Assembly: GCF_007828215.1 (NCBI RefSeq)
Contig: NZ_VIUE01000002.1
Location: 124,001 to 188,000, forward strand
DNA: 64,000 nucleotides
Source: Pseudomonas sp. SJZ074
GTDB lineage: Bacteria; Pseudomonadota; Gammaproteobacteria; Pseudomonadales; Pseudomonadaceae
Direction of reading: 5' to 3'
Part shown: piece after piece, positions 25,351 through 35,079 of the stretch
Numbering within the stretch: the first letter of the stretch is position 1
How the letters are laid out: each line of letters starts with the position of its first letter
The notes under the pieces: model-generated
What the model was told of the DNA's origin: nothing
Database searches by the model: none
The model's input: only the letters and a program-made list of their open reading frames with translations
Translations under genes and position numbers: made by a program

Positions 25351-25381
25351 GGCTGCCGCAATGCCAGACGAAGCGGCAGCC
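25351..25381 (-). terminator. Hairpin after the mannitol operon
   Basis: GGCTGCCGC (25351-25359) and GCGGCAGCC (25373-25381) form a perfect 9-bp stem with a 13-nt loop, starting 14 nt after the mtlZ stop. There is no T-run on the operon strand, so it may be a 3'-end stabiliser or a Rho-assisted end, not a classical terminator. Confidence 0.45.
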
Positions 25382-25395
25382 GCTGGGGTGAGTGG

Positions 25396-26334
25396 TCAGT
25401 TCAACTGCTGGCGATAGGGCAGGTCCGGCCCGGTCTTCCCGCAGGTCAGTGCGGCTGCACGCATGGCGAAGTCGAGCATGGCGCCGATCTGGTCCCGGGT
25501 CAGAGTCAGTAGTCCCTCTACCGAGTCCAATTGCTGTTCGATCAACCAGGTAATCAAGGCTGCCTGGAACGTATCGCCTGCGCCCACGGTGTCGGCGATT
25601 TTCACCGGGCAGGCCGGCATCGACCAGGTGCCATGGCGACGGCTGAACACGGTTGCGCCCTGGCCACCGCGGGTCAGGAACACCAATTGACAACGATGTT
25701 CCAGCCAGCCTTCGATCACCATTTGGGGATCTTGTTCGGGATAGAGCAGGCTCAAGTCTTCGTCGCTGACCTTGATCAGGTCGGCGTACGCCACCAACGT
25801 TGCAATCCGTGAGCGCCACAGTTCGATGTCCGGCTGCGGGTTGAGTCGCACGTTCGGGTCCAGGCTGATCAGGCGCTTGCCGCTCTCCCGTTGCACCAAC
25901 GCCAACAGGGTGTCACCGATCGGTTGCACCACCAGGCAGAACGAGCCGAAATGCAGGCCAGTCACTTCAGGGCCCAATTCTGGCAGGTGCTGCAGGCTCA
26001 GTTGCCGGTCCGCGCAGCCTTCGCCGCGAAAACTGTAATGGGGCGAGCCGTTTGCACCCACGGCGACCATCGCCAGGGTGGTCGGCGCATCGAAGTCCTG
26101 CAGATATCGTGTGCTGACACCTTCGTTGAGCAGGACCTGTTGCAAGCGCCGGCCAAGGAAATCGGTGGACAGTCCGGCAAACAGCGCCGACTCCACGCCC
26201 AGGCGACGCAGCCCGACAGCCACGTTGAACGGCGAACCGCCGGCGATGGCCTTGAAATTGACCTGCGAGGCCCGGCTACCTTCTTCTTCACCACTGAAGA
26301 AATCAAACAGTGCTTCACCACACACCAGATACAT
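25396..26334 (-). CDS. mtlZ: Fructokinase of the mannitol operon (PfkB family)
   Basis: This 312-residue ribokinase-family sugar kinase phosphorylates the fructose produced from mannitol. The N-terminal GG motif is AIAGGSPFNVAVGLRRLG (near residue 30). The C-terminal active-site motif is DTVGAGDTFQAAL (Asp near 251). Length is normal. The start is ATG at 26334, 12 bp after the mtlY stop. In P. fluorescens the mtlEFGKDYZ operon ends with this gene, as here. Confidence 0.9.
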   Translation of the reverse strand: MYLVCGEALFDFFSGEEEGSRASQVNFKAIAGGSPFNVAVGLRRLGVESALFAGLSTDFLGRRLQQVLLNEGVSTRYLQDFDAPTTLAMVAVGANGSPHYSFRGEGCADRQLSLQHLPELGPEVTGLHFGSFCLVVQPIGDTLLALVQRESGKRLISLDPNVRLNPQPDIELWRSRIATLVAYADLIKVSDEDLSLLYPEQDPQMVIEGWLEHRCQLVFLTRGGQGATVFSRRHGTWSMPACPVKIADTVGAGDTFQAALITWLIEQQLDSVEGLLTLTRDQIGAMLDFAMRAAALTCGKTGPDLPYRQQLN

Positions 26335-26346
26335 GAATGTCTGCTC

Positions 26347-27834
26347 TCAAAGGGTTGCGACGTGTTGTCGATAGGTTGCATAGGCTTGTTGGGCGGCCGC
26401 GACATGTTCGGCGACCGGCCGGGTTTCGCTGGCCGTGTCGAGTTTGACGCAACGCTCGCAGAGTTCGGCCAGGCTTTGTTGCGATCCAGACTGACACCAC
26501 GCCGCCTGGATCGCCGCACCCAGGGCAGCCGCTTCGCTCTGTTCTGTGCAGATGACCGTGGTATTCATGATGTCGGCAACGATCTGCCGCCATACCGGGC
26601 TCTTCGACCCGCCGCCGATCAGACGGATGCTCCGTGCTTCGAGTCCGGTAGCGCGCAGCAGGTCCAGGCCATAGCGCAAGCCGAAGGTGGTGCCTTCGAC
26701 CACGGCCCGGCACAAGTTGGGCCGGTTCAGGTTGGTGGTCGTCAGGCCCAGCAGGCTGGCGGTGGCATGGGGCAGGGCGGGGACCCGCTCACCGTTGAGG
26801 AATGGCAGCATGCAGACCCCTTCGGCGCCGATCGGGGCCTGGGCCACCAGGGCGTTGAAGGTCTCGATGTCCAGCTCGAACAGTTCGCGTATCGCACTGG
26901 TAGCGTTGGTCAGGTTCATGGTGCAGATCAGCGGCAGCCAGCCGCCGCTGGATGAGCAGAAAGCCGCTACCGAGGCCTCGGGGCTGACCGCGGGCTCACT
27001 GGCATAGGCATACACCGTGCCGGAGGAGCCGAGGCTCATGGTGATCACGCCGGGCTGGATATTGCCGGTGCCGATGGCGCCCATCATGTTGTCGCCGCCA
27101 CCGCTTGCCACGACGGCCTCGGGGTTGATGCCCAGGCGTGCGGCAATGTCCGGCAGGATGCGCCCCACCGGCTGATGAGCTTCGATCAGCTCCGGCAGCG
27201 CCGCTTGCAACCGGCCGCTGGGGTCGATGTGCTGCAACAGCTGCAGGTCCCATTGGCGAGTGCGCACGTTGAAATAACCGGTACCCGAGGCATCGCCGTA
27301 TTCGCTGCAATGACGGCCGGTGAGCCAGTGGTTCAGGAAGTCATGGGGCAACAGGATGTGAGCGATGCGGGCAAAAATCTGCGGATGGTGTTCCCGGGTC
27401 CATAACAGCTTGGAGACCGTGTAGCCGGGGGCGATGACCACTCCCAGGCGCTCCAGGGCCCCGTTTTCGCCGCCCAGGTGCGCCAACAGCTGATCGTTTT
27501 GCGGGGCGCTTTCGGTGTCGCACCAGAGCTTGGCCGGGCGCAGCACCTGATCCTGTTCATCGAGCAACACCAGGCCATGCTGCTGGCCGGAGACGCCAAT
27601 GCCAAGAATCGCCTGGCCATCGACACCGGCGTCTGTCAAAGCCTGGTGAGTGGCCCGGGTGAACGCATCGATCCATTGCCCGGTGTCTTGTTCACGTCGG
27701 CCATTGGCACCGCTGATCAGGGTGTGGGCCGCGGCGCCCTGGCCCAGGACCTGGCCGCTGTTTGCATCCAGGATCAAGGCCTTGGTGCCTTGGGTGCCGC
27801 AGTCGATGCCCAGGAACAACTGTTGATTTGCCAT
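26347..27834 (-). CDS. mtlY: Xylulokinase of the mannitol/arabitol operon
   Basis: This 495-residue FGGY-family kinase phosphorylates D-xylulose, the product of D-arabitol oxidation by MtlD. The N-terminal FLGIDCGTQGTKALILD is the ATP/phosphate-1 motif. ISGQQHGLVLLDEQ near residue 78 and the C-terminal LIGGGSKSPVWRQI near 395 fit XylB. The ATG at 27834 follows GAGGA; upstream in-frame codons enter a repeat element. A palindromic repeat of about 108 bp separates it from mtlD. Confidence 0.9.
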   Translation of the reverse strand: MANQQLFLGIDCGTQGTKALILDANSGQVLGQGAAAHTLISGANGRREQDTGQWIDAFTRATHQALTDAGVDGQAILGIGVSGQQHGLVLLDEQDQVLRPAKLWCDTESAPQNDQLLAHLGGENGALERLGVVIAPGYTVSKLLWTREHHPQIFARIAHILLPHDFLNHWLTGRHCSEYGDASGTGYFNVRTRQWDLQLLQHIDPSGRLQAALPELIEAHQPVGRILPDIAARLGINPEAVVASGGGDNMMGAIGTGNIQPGVITMSLGSSGTVYAYASEPAVSPEASVAAFCSSSGGWLPLICTMNLTNATSAIRELFELDIETFNALVAQAPIGAEGVCMLPFLNGERVPALPHATASLLGLTTTNLNRPNLCRAVVEGTTFGLRYGLDLLRATGLEARSIRLIGGGSKSPVWRQIVADIMNTTVICTEQSEAAALGAAIQAAWCQSGSQQSLAELCERCVKLDTASETRPVAEHVAAAQQAYATYRQHVATL

Positions 27835-27852
27835 AAAAATCCTCATGTGACA

Positions 27853-27960
27853 GATCGTTCCCACGCTCTGCGTGGGGATGCCTCAACGGACGCTCCGCGT
27901 TCGGCTTTTGGGGCGCAGAGCGTCCCTGGCTACATTCCCACGCAGAGCGTGGGAACGATC
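27853..27960. repeat. Second-family palindromic repeat between mtlD and mtlY
   Basis: GATCGTTCCCACGCTCTGCG at 27853 is mirrored by CGCAGAGCGTGGGAACGATC ending at 27960. The interior GGACGCTCCGCGT and GCAGAGCGTCC form further stems. The sequence differs from the common REP arms in the window. It lies inside the mtl operon and could reduce expression of mtlYZ relative to mtlD. Confidence 0.85.
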
Positions 27961-27963
27961 AAC

Positions 27964-29439
27964 CTAACCCTCCAACACCCGCTCAAGTGTCCGGGTCACT
28001 CCATGTTCGCGCAAGCTATTGCAGCACCATTCGAAGGCCGCGACGAACTCCGCCGAGCGCGGGATCGCCGTGCCGAAAATCTCCTCGACCTCCAGCATCC
28101 GCTGGGTTACCAGCGCATCGTCGGCCACCAGTGCCTGGCAGAATCCCGCACGCGGGTCAGGAATCTTATAACTCACGCCGTTTTCGTCCACGCCCTTGAG
28201 GTACACGGCCCAGGCCGCGACTACCAGCGCCGCGCGGCGGGTTTCGCCACCGTCGGCAATCAAGCGGTTGATGGTCGGCACGGTGAATTTCGGAAACTTC
28301 GACGAACCGTCCGAGCACACCCGTTCCAGTTGGTCGGCGATGGCCTGGTTGGAGAAACGCTCCACCAGGGTGTCCTTGTAGTCGTCCAGATCGATGCCCG
28401 GCACGGGGGCCAGTTGCGGTGTCACATCCAGGTCCATATAGGCACGGATGTAACGCACGAACAACGGGTCGTTCATGGTCTCGTGGACAAAGCGGTAGCC
28501 CTTGAGAAACCCCAGGTAGGTCAGGGCCAGATGGCTGCCGTTGAGCAGCTTGATCTTCATTTCCTCATAGGGGGAGACGTCATCGGTGAACTGCACGCCG
28601 ACCTTTTCCCAGGCCGGGCGTCCGTTGACGAATTTGTCTTCCAGCACCCACTGCACGAACGGCTCGCAGACCACCGGCCAGGCATCGTCGATCCCGTGCT
28701 CGTCGTGCAGTTGCAGGCGATGGGCGACGCTGGTCATGGGGGTGATGCGGTCGACCATGGCGTTGGGAAAGCTCACGTTGTGGTCGATCCACTGCGCCAG
28801 TCCGGCGTCGTGCAGCGTGGCGAAGGCCAGCAATGCCTTGCGGGTCACAGCGCCGTTGTGGGGCAGGTTATCGCAGGACATCAGGGTAAACGCCGGCGTC
28901 CCGGCGGCGCGGCGTTTGGCCAGGGCGGCGCAGAGAAAGCCGAACACCGTGGTCGGAGCAGCCGGGTGGGCCAGGTCGTGCTGGATCTGCGGCAGATGGG
29001 CCATGAACTCGCCGTTGCTGTCGTCGATGCAGTAGCCGCCTTCGGTAATGGTCAGCGAAACGATGCGGATCTGCGGATCCGCCAGTTTGTCGATCAGCAC
29101 CTGGGCGCCGTCTTCGGCCAGCAACATGTCGTTGATGGCGCCAATCACGCGGACTTCGGTGTCGTCAGTGTCACCCAGTTCGTACAGGGTAAACAGATAA
29201 TCCTGGCTGGCCAGGTCATCCCGGGCGCGGCGGTCTTCGGCCCGCAACCCAACGCCGCAAATGGCCCAGTCCAGGTCGGCGCCAGTGTTCATCAGCGCGT
29301 CGGTGTAGTAGGCCTGGTGAGCCCGATGGAAGCCGCCGACACCGATGTGGGCGATGCCTTGGCGGAGATCGCCCAAGGGATAGGCGGGCAGGGCAACTTC
29401 CGGTTTGAGGTTATGCAGGTTCTGGCGGTTGAGTTTCAT
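27964..29439 (-). CDS. mtlD: Mannitol 2-dehydrogenase
   Basis: This 491-residue polyol-specific long-chain dehydrogenase oxidises mannitol to fructose, and arabitol or sorbitol to their ketoses, with NAD. The nucleotide-binding GVGGFHRAHQAYYTD lies near residue 33. The catalytic-lysine region is KIKLLNGSHLALTYLG near 292. Length matches the P. fluorescens enzyme. The ATG at 29439 is directly preceded by a GTG, so either could start; no strong ribosome site is seen. The gap to mtlK is 15 bp. Confidence 0.94.
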   Translation of the reverse strand: MKLNRQNLHNLKPEVALPAYPLGDLRQGIAHIGVGGFHRAHQAYYTDALMNTGADLDWAICGVGLRAEDRRARDDLASQDYLFTLYELGDTDDTEVRVIGAINDMLLAEDGAQVLIDKLADPQIRIVSLTITEGGYCIDDSNGEFMAHLPQIQHDLAHPAAPTTVFGFLCAALAKRRAAGTPAFTLMSCDNLPHNGAVTRKALLAFATLHDAGLAQWIDHNVSFPNAMVDRITPMTSVAHRLQLHDEHGIDDAWPVVCEPFVQWVLEDKFVNGRPAWEKVGVQFTDDVSPYEEMKIKLLNGSHLALTYLGFLKGYRFVHETMNDPLFVRYIRAYMDLDVTPQLAPVPGIDLDDYKDTLVERFSNQAIADQLERVCSDGSSKFPKFTVPTINRLIADGGETRRAALVVAAWAVYLKGVDENGVSYKIPDPRAGFCQALVADDALVTQRMLEVEEIFGTAIPRSAEFVAAFEWCCNSLREHGVTRTLERVLEG

Positions 29440-29454
29440 CACGAGTCTCGGTAA

Positions 29455-30558
<1,104 letters not shown>

Positions 30559-30597
30559 GATGATGGGCCTCCACGTCTGATTAGGGTGTAGGGCGCG

Positions 30598-31428
30598 TTA
30601 CTTCACGGCGCCAAAGGACAAGCCGCGGACCAATTGCTTCTGGCTGATCCAGCCGAAGATCAGGATCGGCGCGCAGGCCAGGGTCGAGACGGCGGACAAT
30701 TTGGCCCAGAACAAACCTTCAGGGCTGGAGTAGGAAGCGATCAGGGCCGTCAGCGGCGCGGCTTTGGATGAGGTGAGGTTCAACGACCAGAAGGCCTCGT
30801 TCCAGCACAGGATCAATGACAGCAGCACAGTGGAGGCCAGGCCGCCCTTGGCAATCGGCAGCAATACGCGAACCATCTTCTGCCACAGGGTGGCGCCGTC
30901 CAGGCGCGCGGCTTCGAGGATGTCCCGGGGAATGTCCTTGAAGTAGGTGTAAATCATCCAGACCACGATCGGCAGGTTGATCAGCGTGTAGATGACGATC
31001 AGCGCAGTACGGGTATCCAACAGGCCAAAGCTCTTGGCCAGCAGGTAGATCGGCATCAGCACGCCCACCGGAGGCAGCATCTTGGTGGAGAGCATCCACA
31101 GCAAGGTGCCTTTGGTGCGCTGGGTTTCGTAGAACGCCATGGAGTAGGCCGCCGGTACCGCGATCAGCAGGCACAAGGCCGTGGCGCTGAAGGAAATCAC
31201 TACCGAGTTCCAGGCGAACGTGAAGTAGTCGCTGCGTTCGTTGATGTGCAGGTAGTTCTCCAGCGTTGGCGCGAAAATGAACTGCGGCGGCGTGGCGAAT
31301 GCGTCGATTTCGGTCTTGAAGCTGGTCAGTACCATCCAGAAGATCGGGAAGAAAATCAGGATCGCGATGGCCCAGGCCAGCGTGCCCAGTAGCAGGCTTT
31401 GCAGCCGACGGGATTGTTGGAGTGTCAT
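30598..31428 (-). CDS. mtlG: Polyol ABC transporter permease MtlG
   Basis: This 276-residue, six-TM inner-membrane permease is of the MalG type. The EAA loop that contacts the ATPase is DILEAARLDGATLWQKMVRV near residue 180. It pairs with MtlF to form the channel for mannitol, sorbitol and arabitol. It starts 10 bp after the mtlF stop. Confidence 0.92.
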   Translation of the reverse strand: MTLQQSRRLQSLLLGTLAWAIAILIFFPIFWMVLTSFKTEIDAFATPPQFIFAPTLENYLHINERSDYFTFAWNSVVISFSATALCLLIAVPAAYSMAFYETQRTKGTLLWMLSTKMLPPVGVLMPIYLLAKSFGLLDTRTALIVIYTLINLPIVVWMIYTYFKDIPRDILEAARLDGATLWQKMVRVLLPIAKGGLASTVLLSLILCWNEAFWSLNLTSSKAAPLTALIASYSSPEGLFWAKLSAVSTLACAPILIFGWISQKQLVRGLSFGAVK

Positions 31429-31438
31429 GGCGGCGGCC

Positions 31439-32374
31439 TCAGTTCTTGTCAGTCAGGTTTTTGCCGATCATCCGCACCAGGAGGATGGCGGCGATATTGG
31501 CAATGACCACGGCTATCAGGCCACCGGCCGAAGCCATGCCGACGTCGAACTGCACCAGCGCCTGGTTGTAGATCAGGTAGGCGAGGTTGGTCGAGGCGTA
31601 GCCGGGGCCGCCGTTGGTGGTGGTGAAGATTTCGGCGAATACCGACAACAGGAAGATGGTTTCGATCATCACCACGACGGCGATCGGCCGGGCCAGGTGC
31701 GGCAAGGTCAGGTGCCAGAAAATCGCGATCGGACCGGCACCGTCCAGGCGGGCGGCTTCCTTCTGCTCTTGGTCGAGGGACTGCATGGCCGTCATCAGGA
31801 TCAGGATCGCGAAGGGCAGCCACTGCCAGCTGACAATGATGATGATCGACAGCAGCGGGTAGTGGGCCAGCCAGTCCACCGGCTGTGCGCCGAACAGTTT
31901 CCACACTGAGGCGAGGATCCCGGAGACCGGGTGGAATATCAGGTTCTTCCAGATCAGCGCGCCCACCGTGGGCATGATGAAGAACGGCGAGATCAGCAGG
32001 ACCCGGACGATGCCGCGGCCAAAGAATTCGCTGGCCTCCAGCAATGCACTGATCAACACCCCGAACACGATACTGATCAGCAGCACGCTTCCTACCAGCA
32101 ATAAAGTATTGGTGGCACCGGGCATGAAGCCCGAATCGGTAAGGAAATACGTGAAGTTCTCCAGCCCGACGAACTCGTTTTCACCGGGGTAGAGCAGGTT
32201 GTAGCGGATCATCGAGAAGTAGACGGTCATGCCCAGGGGCACGATCATCCACAGCAGCAACAGGGCGACCGATGGACTGACCAGGAACCAGCCGGGGTTC
32301 GCCAGGCGGATCTTGCGCGCCGGCGGCGGGGCAATCTCGAGGGGGGCTTTGGCGGTTGTAGTTGAGCTATTCAT
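31439..32374 (-). CDS. mtlF: Polyol ABC transporter permease MtlF
   Basis: This 311-residue permease is of the MalF type, with six hydrophobic helices. The EAA loop is QKEAARLDGAGPIAIFWHLT near residue 205. The ATG at 32374 gives a short cytoplasmic, Pro/Ala-rich N-terminus before TM1. The longer open frame upstream reads through the REP doublet and is not accepted. It is separated from mtlE by 150 bp containing that REP doublet. Confidence 0.92.
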   Translation of the reverse strand: MNSSTTTAKAPLEIAPPPARKIRLANPGWFLVSPSVALLLLWMIVPLGMTVYFSMIRYNLLYPGENEFVGLENFTYFLTDSGFMPGATNTLLLVGSVLLISIVFGVLISALLEASEFFGRGIVRVLLISPFFIMPTVGALIWKNLIFHPVSGILASVWKLFGAQPVDWLAHYPLLSIIIIVSWQWLPFAILILMTAMQSLDQEQKEAARLDGAGPIAIFWHLTLPHLARPIAVVVMIETIFLLSVFAEIFTTTNGGPGYASTNLAYLIYNQALVQFDVGMASAGGLIAVVIANIAAILLVRMIGKNLTDKN

Positions 32375-32413
32375 GGCATTGAACCGATTTTGTGCAGGTC
32401 TACAAGAATCCCT

Positions 32414-32502
32414 TGTGGGAGCGGGCTTGCTCGCGAATAGGGCAGCACATCCAACATCAATGTGACTGACAGATCGCTTTCGCGAGCAAGCCCGCTCCCA
32501 CA
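32414..32502. repeat. REP doublet within the mtl operon (mtlE-mtlF gap)
   Basis: An 89-bp unit starts TGTGGGAGCGGGCTTGCTCG at 32414, with the inverted arm ending at 32502. On the mtl mRNA it would form a stem-loop after mtlE, a place where REP structures in other ABC operons stabilise the binding-protein message. Confidence 0.92.
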
Positions 32503-32524
32503 AAAGACAGAGCGGTGGCTCGGG

Positions 32525-33835
32525 TTACTTGGGATACCCGGCACGCTTCATCTCGCGCTCGGTGGTGGACTGCGCGGCGGTCAGCGCCTGGTCCACGCTC
32601 TGCTGACCGGTCAGTGCGCCGGAGAAGAACTTGCCCACCTGGGTGCCGATGGCCTGGAATTCGGGAATGGTCACCAACTGGATACCGATATAAGGCACCG
32701 GCTTGAGGGTCGGCGCTTTCGGATCGGCGACTTTCAACGATTCCAGGGTCACCTTGGCGAACGGCGCGGCCTTCATGTACTCGTCGCTGTAGGTCGAGGT
32801 GCGGGTGCCTGGCGGTACGTTGGCGATGCCATCGGTCTTGGCGACCAGTTGGCTGTATTCCTTGGAGGTCGCCCAACTGGTAAAGACCTTGGCGGCTTCC
32901 TTGGCCTTGGAGCTGGTCGGGATTGCCAGTGACCAGGAGTACAGCCAGGAGGTGCCCTTATCGGTTTTTTCGTGGGGAGCGAAGGTGAAGCCGACATGAT
33001 CGGACACCTTGCTCTGGGTCTTGTCAGTCACGAACGAGCCGGCAACGCTGGCATCGACCCAGATCGCGCATTTGCCGCTGTTGAACAGGGCCAGGTTCTC
33101 GTTGAAGCCGTTGCTCGACGCACCTGGCGGGCCGGATTTCTTCATGTTGTCGACGTAGAAGGTCAGCGCGTCTTTCCACTCGGGACTATTGAACTGCGCT
33201 TGCCACTTCTCATCGAACCAGCGCGCTCCGTAGCCGTTGGCCAGGGTGGTGATTAGCGCCATGTTCTCGCCCCAGCCGGCCTTGCCCCGCAGGCACAGGC
33301 CATATTGTTCCTTGCTCTTGTCGGTGAGTTTTTCCGCAAACTCGCCGATCTGGGTCCAGGTCGGGTGTTCGGGCATGGTCAGCCCGGCGTCCTTGAACAA
33401 GTCGGTGCGGTAGTAGGTGATCGAGCTTTCGGCGTAGAACGGCAGGGCATACAACGAGCCCTTGACCGACAGGCCGTCACGCACGGAAGGGAAGACGTCG
33501 TCCAGGTCGTAGGAGGCCGGCAGGTCCTTCATCGGCTCCAGCCAGCCCTTGGCGCCCCAGAGTGCAGCTTCGTACATGCCGATGGTCAGCACATCGAACT
33601 GTCCGCCCTGAGTGGCGATGTCGGTGGTCAGGCGTTGGCGCAGGACGTTTTCTTCGAGCACCACCCAGTTCAGCTTGATGTCCGGATGCTCCGACTCGAA
33701 GGTCTTCGAGAGCTTCTGCATGCGGATCATGTCGCTGTTGTTGACAGTGGCAATGGTGAGGGTCTGTGCGCCGAAACTGACGCTGCTGAGGGTCATGCAG
33801 GTGGAGACAAGCAGAGCTTTTACCGAAGGTTTCAT
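32525..33835 (-). CDS. mtlE: Polyol-binding periplasmic protein MtlE
   Basis: This 436-residue family-1 solute-binding protein has a signal peptide (residues 1-23, ending SFG/AQ). The body shows the family pattern: NNSDMIRMQKLSKTFESEHP, GSLYALPFYAESSITYYRTD near 121, and WLYSWSLAIPTSSKAKEAA near 305. It captures mannitol, sorbitol or arabitol for MtlFGK. AAGGAG is placed 4 bases before the ATG. It is the first gene of the operon, under the MtlR-type promoter. Confidence 0.94.
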   Translation of the reverse strand: MKPSVKALLVSTCMTLSSVSFGAQTLTIATVNNSDMIRMQKLSKTFESEHPDIKLNWVVLEENVLRQRLTTDIATQGGQFDVLTIGMYEAALWGAKGWLEPMKDLPASYDLDDVFPSVRDGLSVKGSLYALPFYAESSITYYRTDLFKDAGLTMPEHPTWTQIGEFAEKLTDKSKEQYGLCLRGKAGWGENMALITTLANGYGARWFDEKWQAQFNSPEWKDALTFYVDNMKKSGPPGASSNGFNENLALFNSGKCAIWVDASVAGSFVTDKTQSKVSDHVGFTFAPHEKTDKGTSWLYSWSLAIPTSSKAKEAAKVFTSWATSKEYSQLVAKTDGIANVPPGTRTSTYSDEYMKAAPFAKVTLESLKVADPKAPTLKPVPYIGIQLVTIPEFQAIGTQVGKFFSGALTGQQSVDQALTAAQSTTEREMKRAGYPK

Positions 33836-33919
33836 CGCGCACTCCTTTTCCGTGCCGGAAGGCGGCGGAAGGACAGTTATTGTTTTTTGTCTTCCGGATG
33901 AAGGGAAGAATGTGCGCTG

Positions 33920-33986
33920 ATTACAGCCTTCAATGGACGTCGTGACAAATCATCCGTCGCACTGGTGCTGATACTTTTTTGCACTG
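33920..33986 (-). promoter_or_regulatory. mtlE promoter with MtlR direct-repeat operator
   Basis: On the minus strand CAGTGC occurs twice, at 33986-33981 and 33964-33959, exactly 22 bp apart (two helix turns), as AraC-family activators require. Just downstream are -35 TTGTCA (33948-33943) and -10 TGTAAT (33925-33920), with a 17-bp spacer. Direct AGTGC repeats have been reported for the P. fluorescens mtl operator, which fits. Confidence 0.75.
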
Positions 33987-34014
33987 GGCGAAGATGGTGA
34001 GTGAAAGGATTAAC

Positions 34015-34046
34015 CTGTGGCGAGGGGATAAATCCCCTCGCCACAG
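34015..34046. repeat. Third-family perfect palindrome between mtlR and the mtlE promoter
   Basis: CTGTGGCGAGGGGAT and its exact complement form a 15-bp stem with loop AA. This palindrome type recurs in fluorescens-group genomes. It follows the mtlR stop by 12 nt and may end or insulate the mtlR transcript from the mtlE promoter. Confidence 0.85.
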
Positions 34047-34058
34047 GCGAGCAAAGTC

Positions 34059-34964
34059 TCAGCCCTGGTTCTGCTCGGTCAACCGCTGCACCGCCAGCCG
34101 CCGGTAATGGGAAGGGGTCATGCCCTTGAGTTGCTGGAAGCGCCGGTTGAAGTTCGAGATGTTATTGAAGCCCGACTCGAAACAGACATCCGTGACCGGC
34201 TTGTCGCCGTCGGCCAGCAATTCGCAGGATTTGCTGATGCGCAGGCGGTTGACGAATTCGATGAAACAGCGACCGGTGGCCTGTTTGAACACACGGCTGA
34301 AGTAGGTCGGTTTCATGCCCAGGTGCTCGGCGACTTCCTCCAGGGGCAGCTCCCGAGCGTAATGGGCAAAAATATAGTCCACGGCCCGGTTGGTACGGTC
34401 GATGCTGTGCTCATCGGTCATCTGCGAAGAGGCGCCGCCGGAGAGCACCTGATAGTCATCCGTGGTGGCCAGCAATTCCATCAGGATGAAGAAATACCCC
34501 AGGCGGCTCATGCCTTGGGAGTCGGCAATGCGTTGCATCAGGATCATCGCCTGGCGGATGGTTCGCTTGCAGCGGAACTCGATGCCGTAGCGGGCCCGTT
34601 CGAGCAGCGGCGCGATGGTCTTGAGTTCGGCAAAGACCTGATTTCCGCTTTCGAACAACTCGTCGGTGAAATTCACCAGCATGTCGCGCTTGGGCACCAC
34701 TTCGTCTTCGGCCACCTGGCTGATCCAGTTATGGGGCAGGTTGGGGCCGGTGAGAAACAGCGTCTGCGGGTAGAAGTTGCCGATGTAATCGCCAATGAAC
34801 ACTTTGCCGGAACTGGCGACGATCAGGTGCAGTTCATATTCCTTATGGAAATGCCAGCGCACCAGCGGGCAGGGAAAGCCGTGTTGGCGATAGATGATGG
34901 ACAATCCGTTATGGTCATCCATCAACTCGTAGGAAGGGTCGGTGACTCTTGCTGTTCGGGTCAT
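34059..34964 (-). CDS. mtlR: MtlR, AraC-family activator of mannitol metabolism
   Basis: This 301-residue regulator has an N-terminal cupin-like sensing domain (HFHKEYELHLIVASSG near residue 39) and two C-terminal AraC helix-turn-helix motifs. The first is LPLEEVAEHLGMKPTYFSRV near 203; the second is VTDVCFESGFNNISNFNRRF near 252. It activates mtlE in response to polyols. It lies just upstream of the operon on the same strand, as in P. fluorescens. Confidence 0.93.
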   Translation of the reverse strand: MTRTARVTDPSYELMDDHNGLSIIYRQHGFPCPLVRWHFHKEYELHLIVASSGKVFIGDYIGNFYPQTLFLTGPNLPHNWISQVAEDEVVPKRDMLVNFTDELFESGNQVFAELKTIAPLLERARYGIEFRCKRTIRQAMILMQRIADSQGMSRLGYFFILMELLATTDDYQVLSGGASSQMTDEHSIDRTNRAVDYIFAHYARELPLEEVAEHLGMKPTYFSRVFKQATGRCFIEFVNRLRISKSCELLADGDKPVTDVCFESGFNNISNFNRRFQQLKGMTPSHYRRLAVQRLTEQNQG

Positions 34965-35079
34965 GGGCCTGCACTTTTATTGTTATCGCCGCTGGATAAT
35001 GCCCCCTTCGCCGGGCAGGTGCCACCCCGAATAGCCTTCCGATGGTCGCCCGGAGAAATGCCATCAGTGATGCTGGCAG

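Noticed and set aside
25325..25819. Several short and mid-size frames opposite or alongside the mtl genes
   Set aside because: All overlap recognisable mtl genes in other frames, have no ribosome sites, and show no family motifs.
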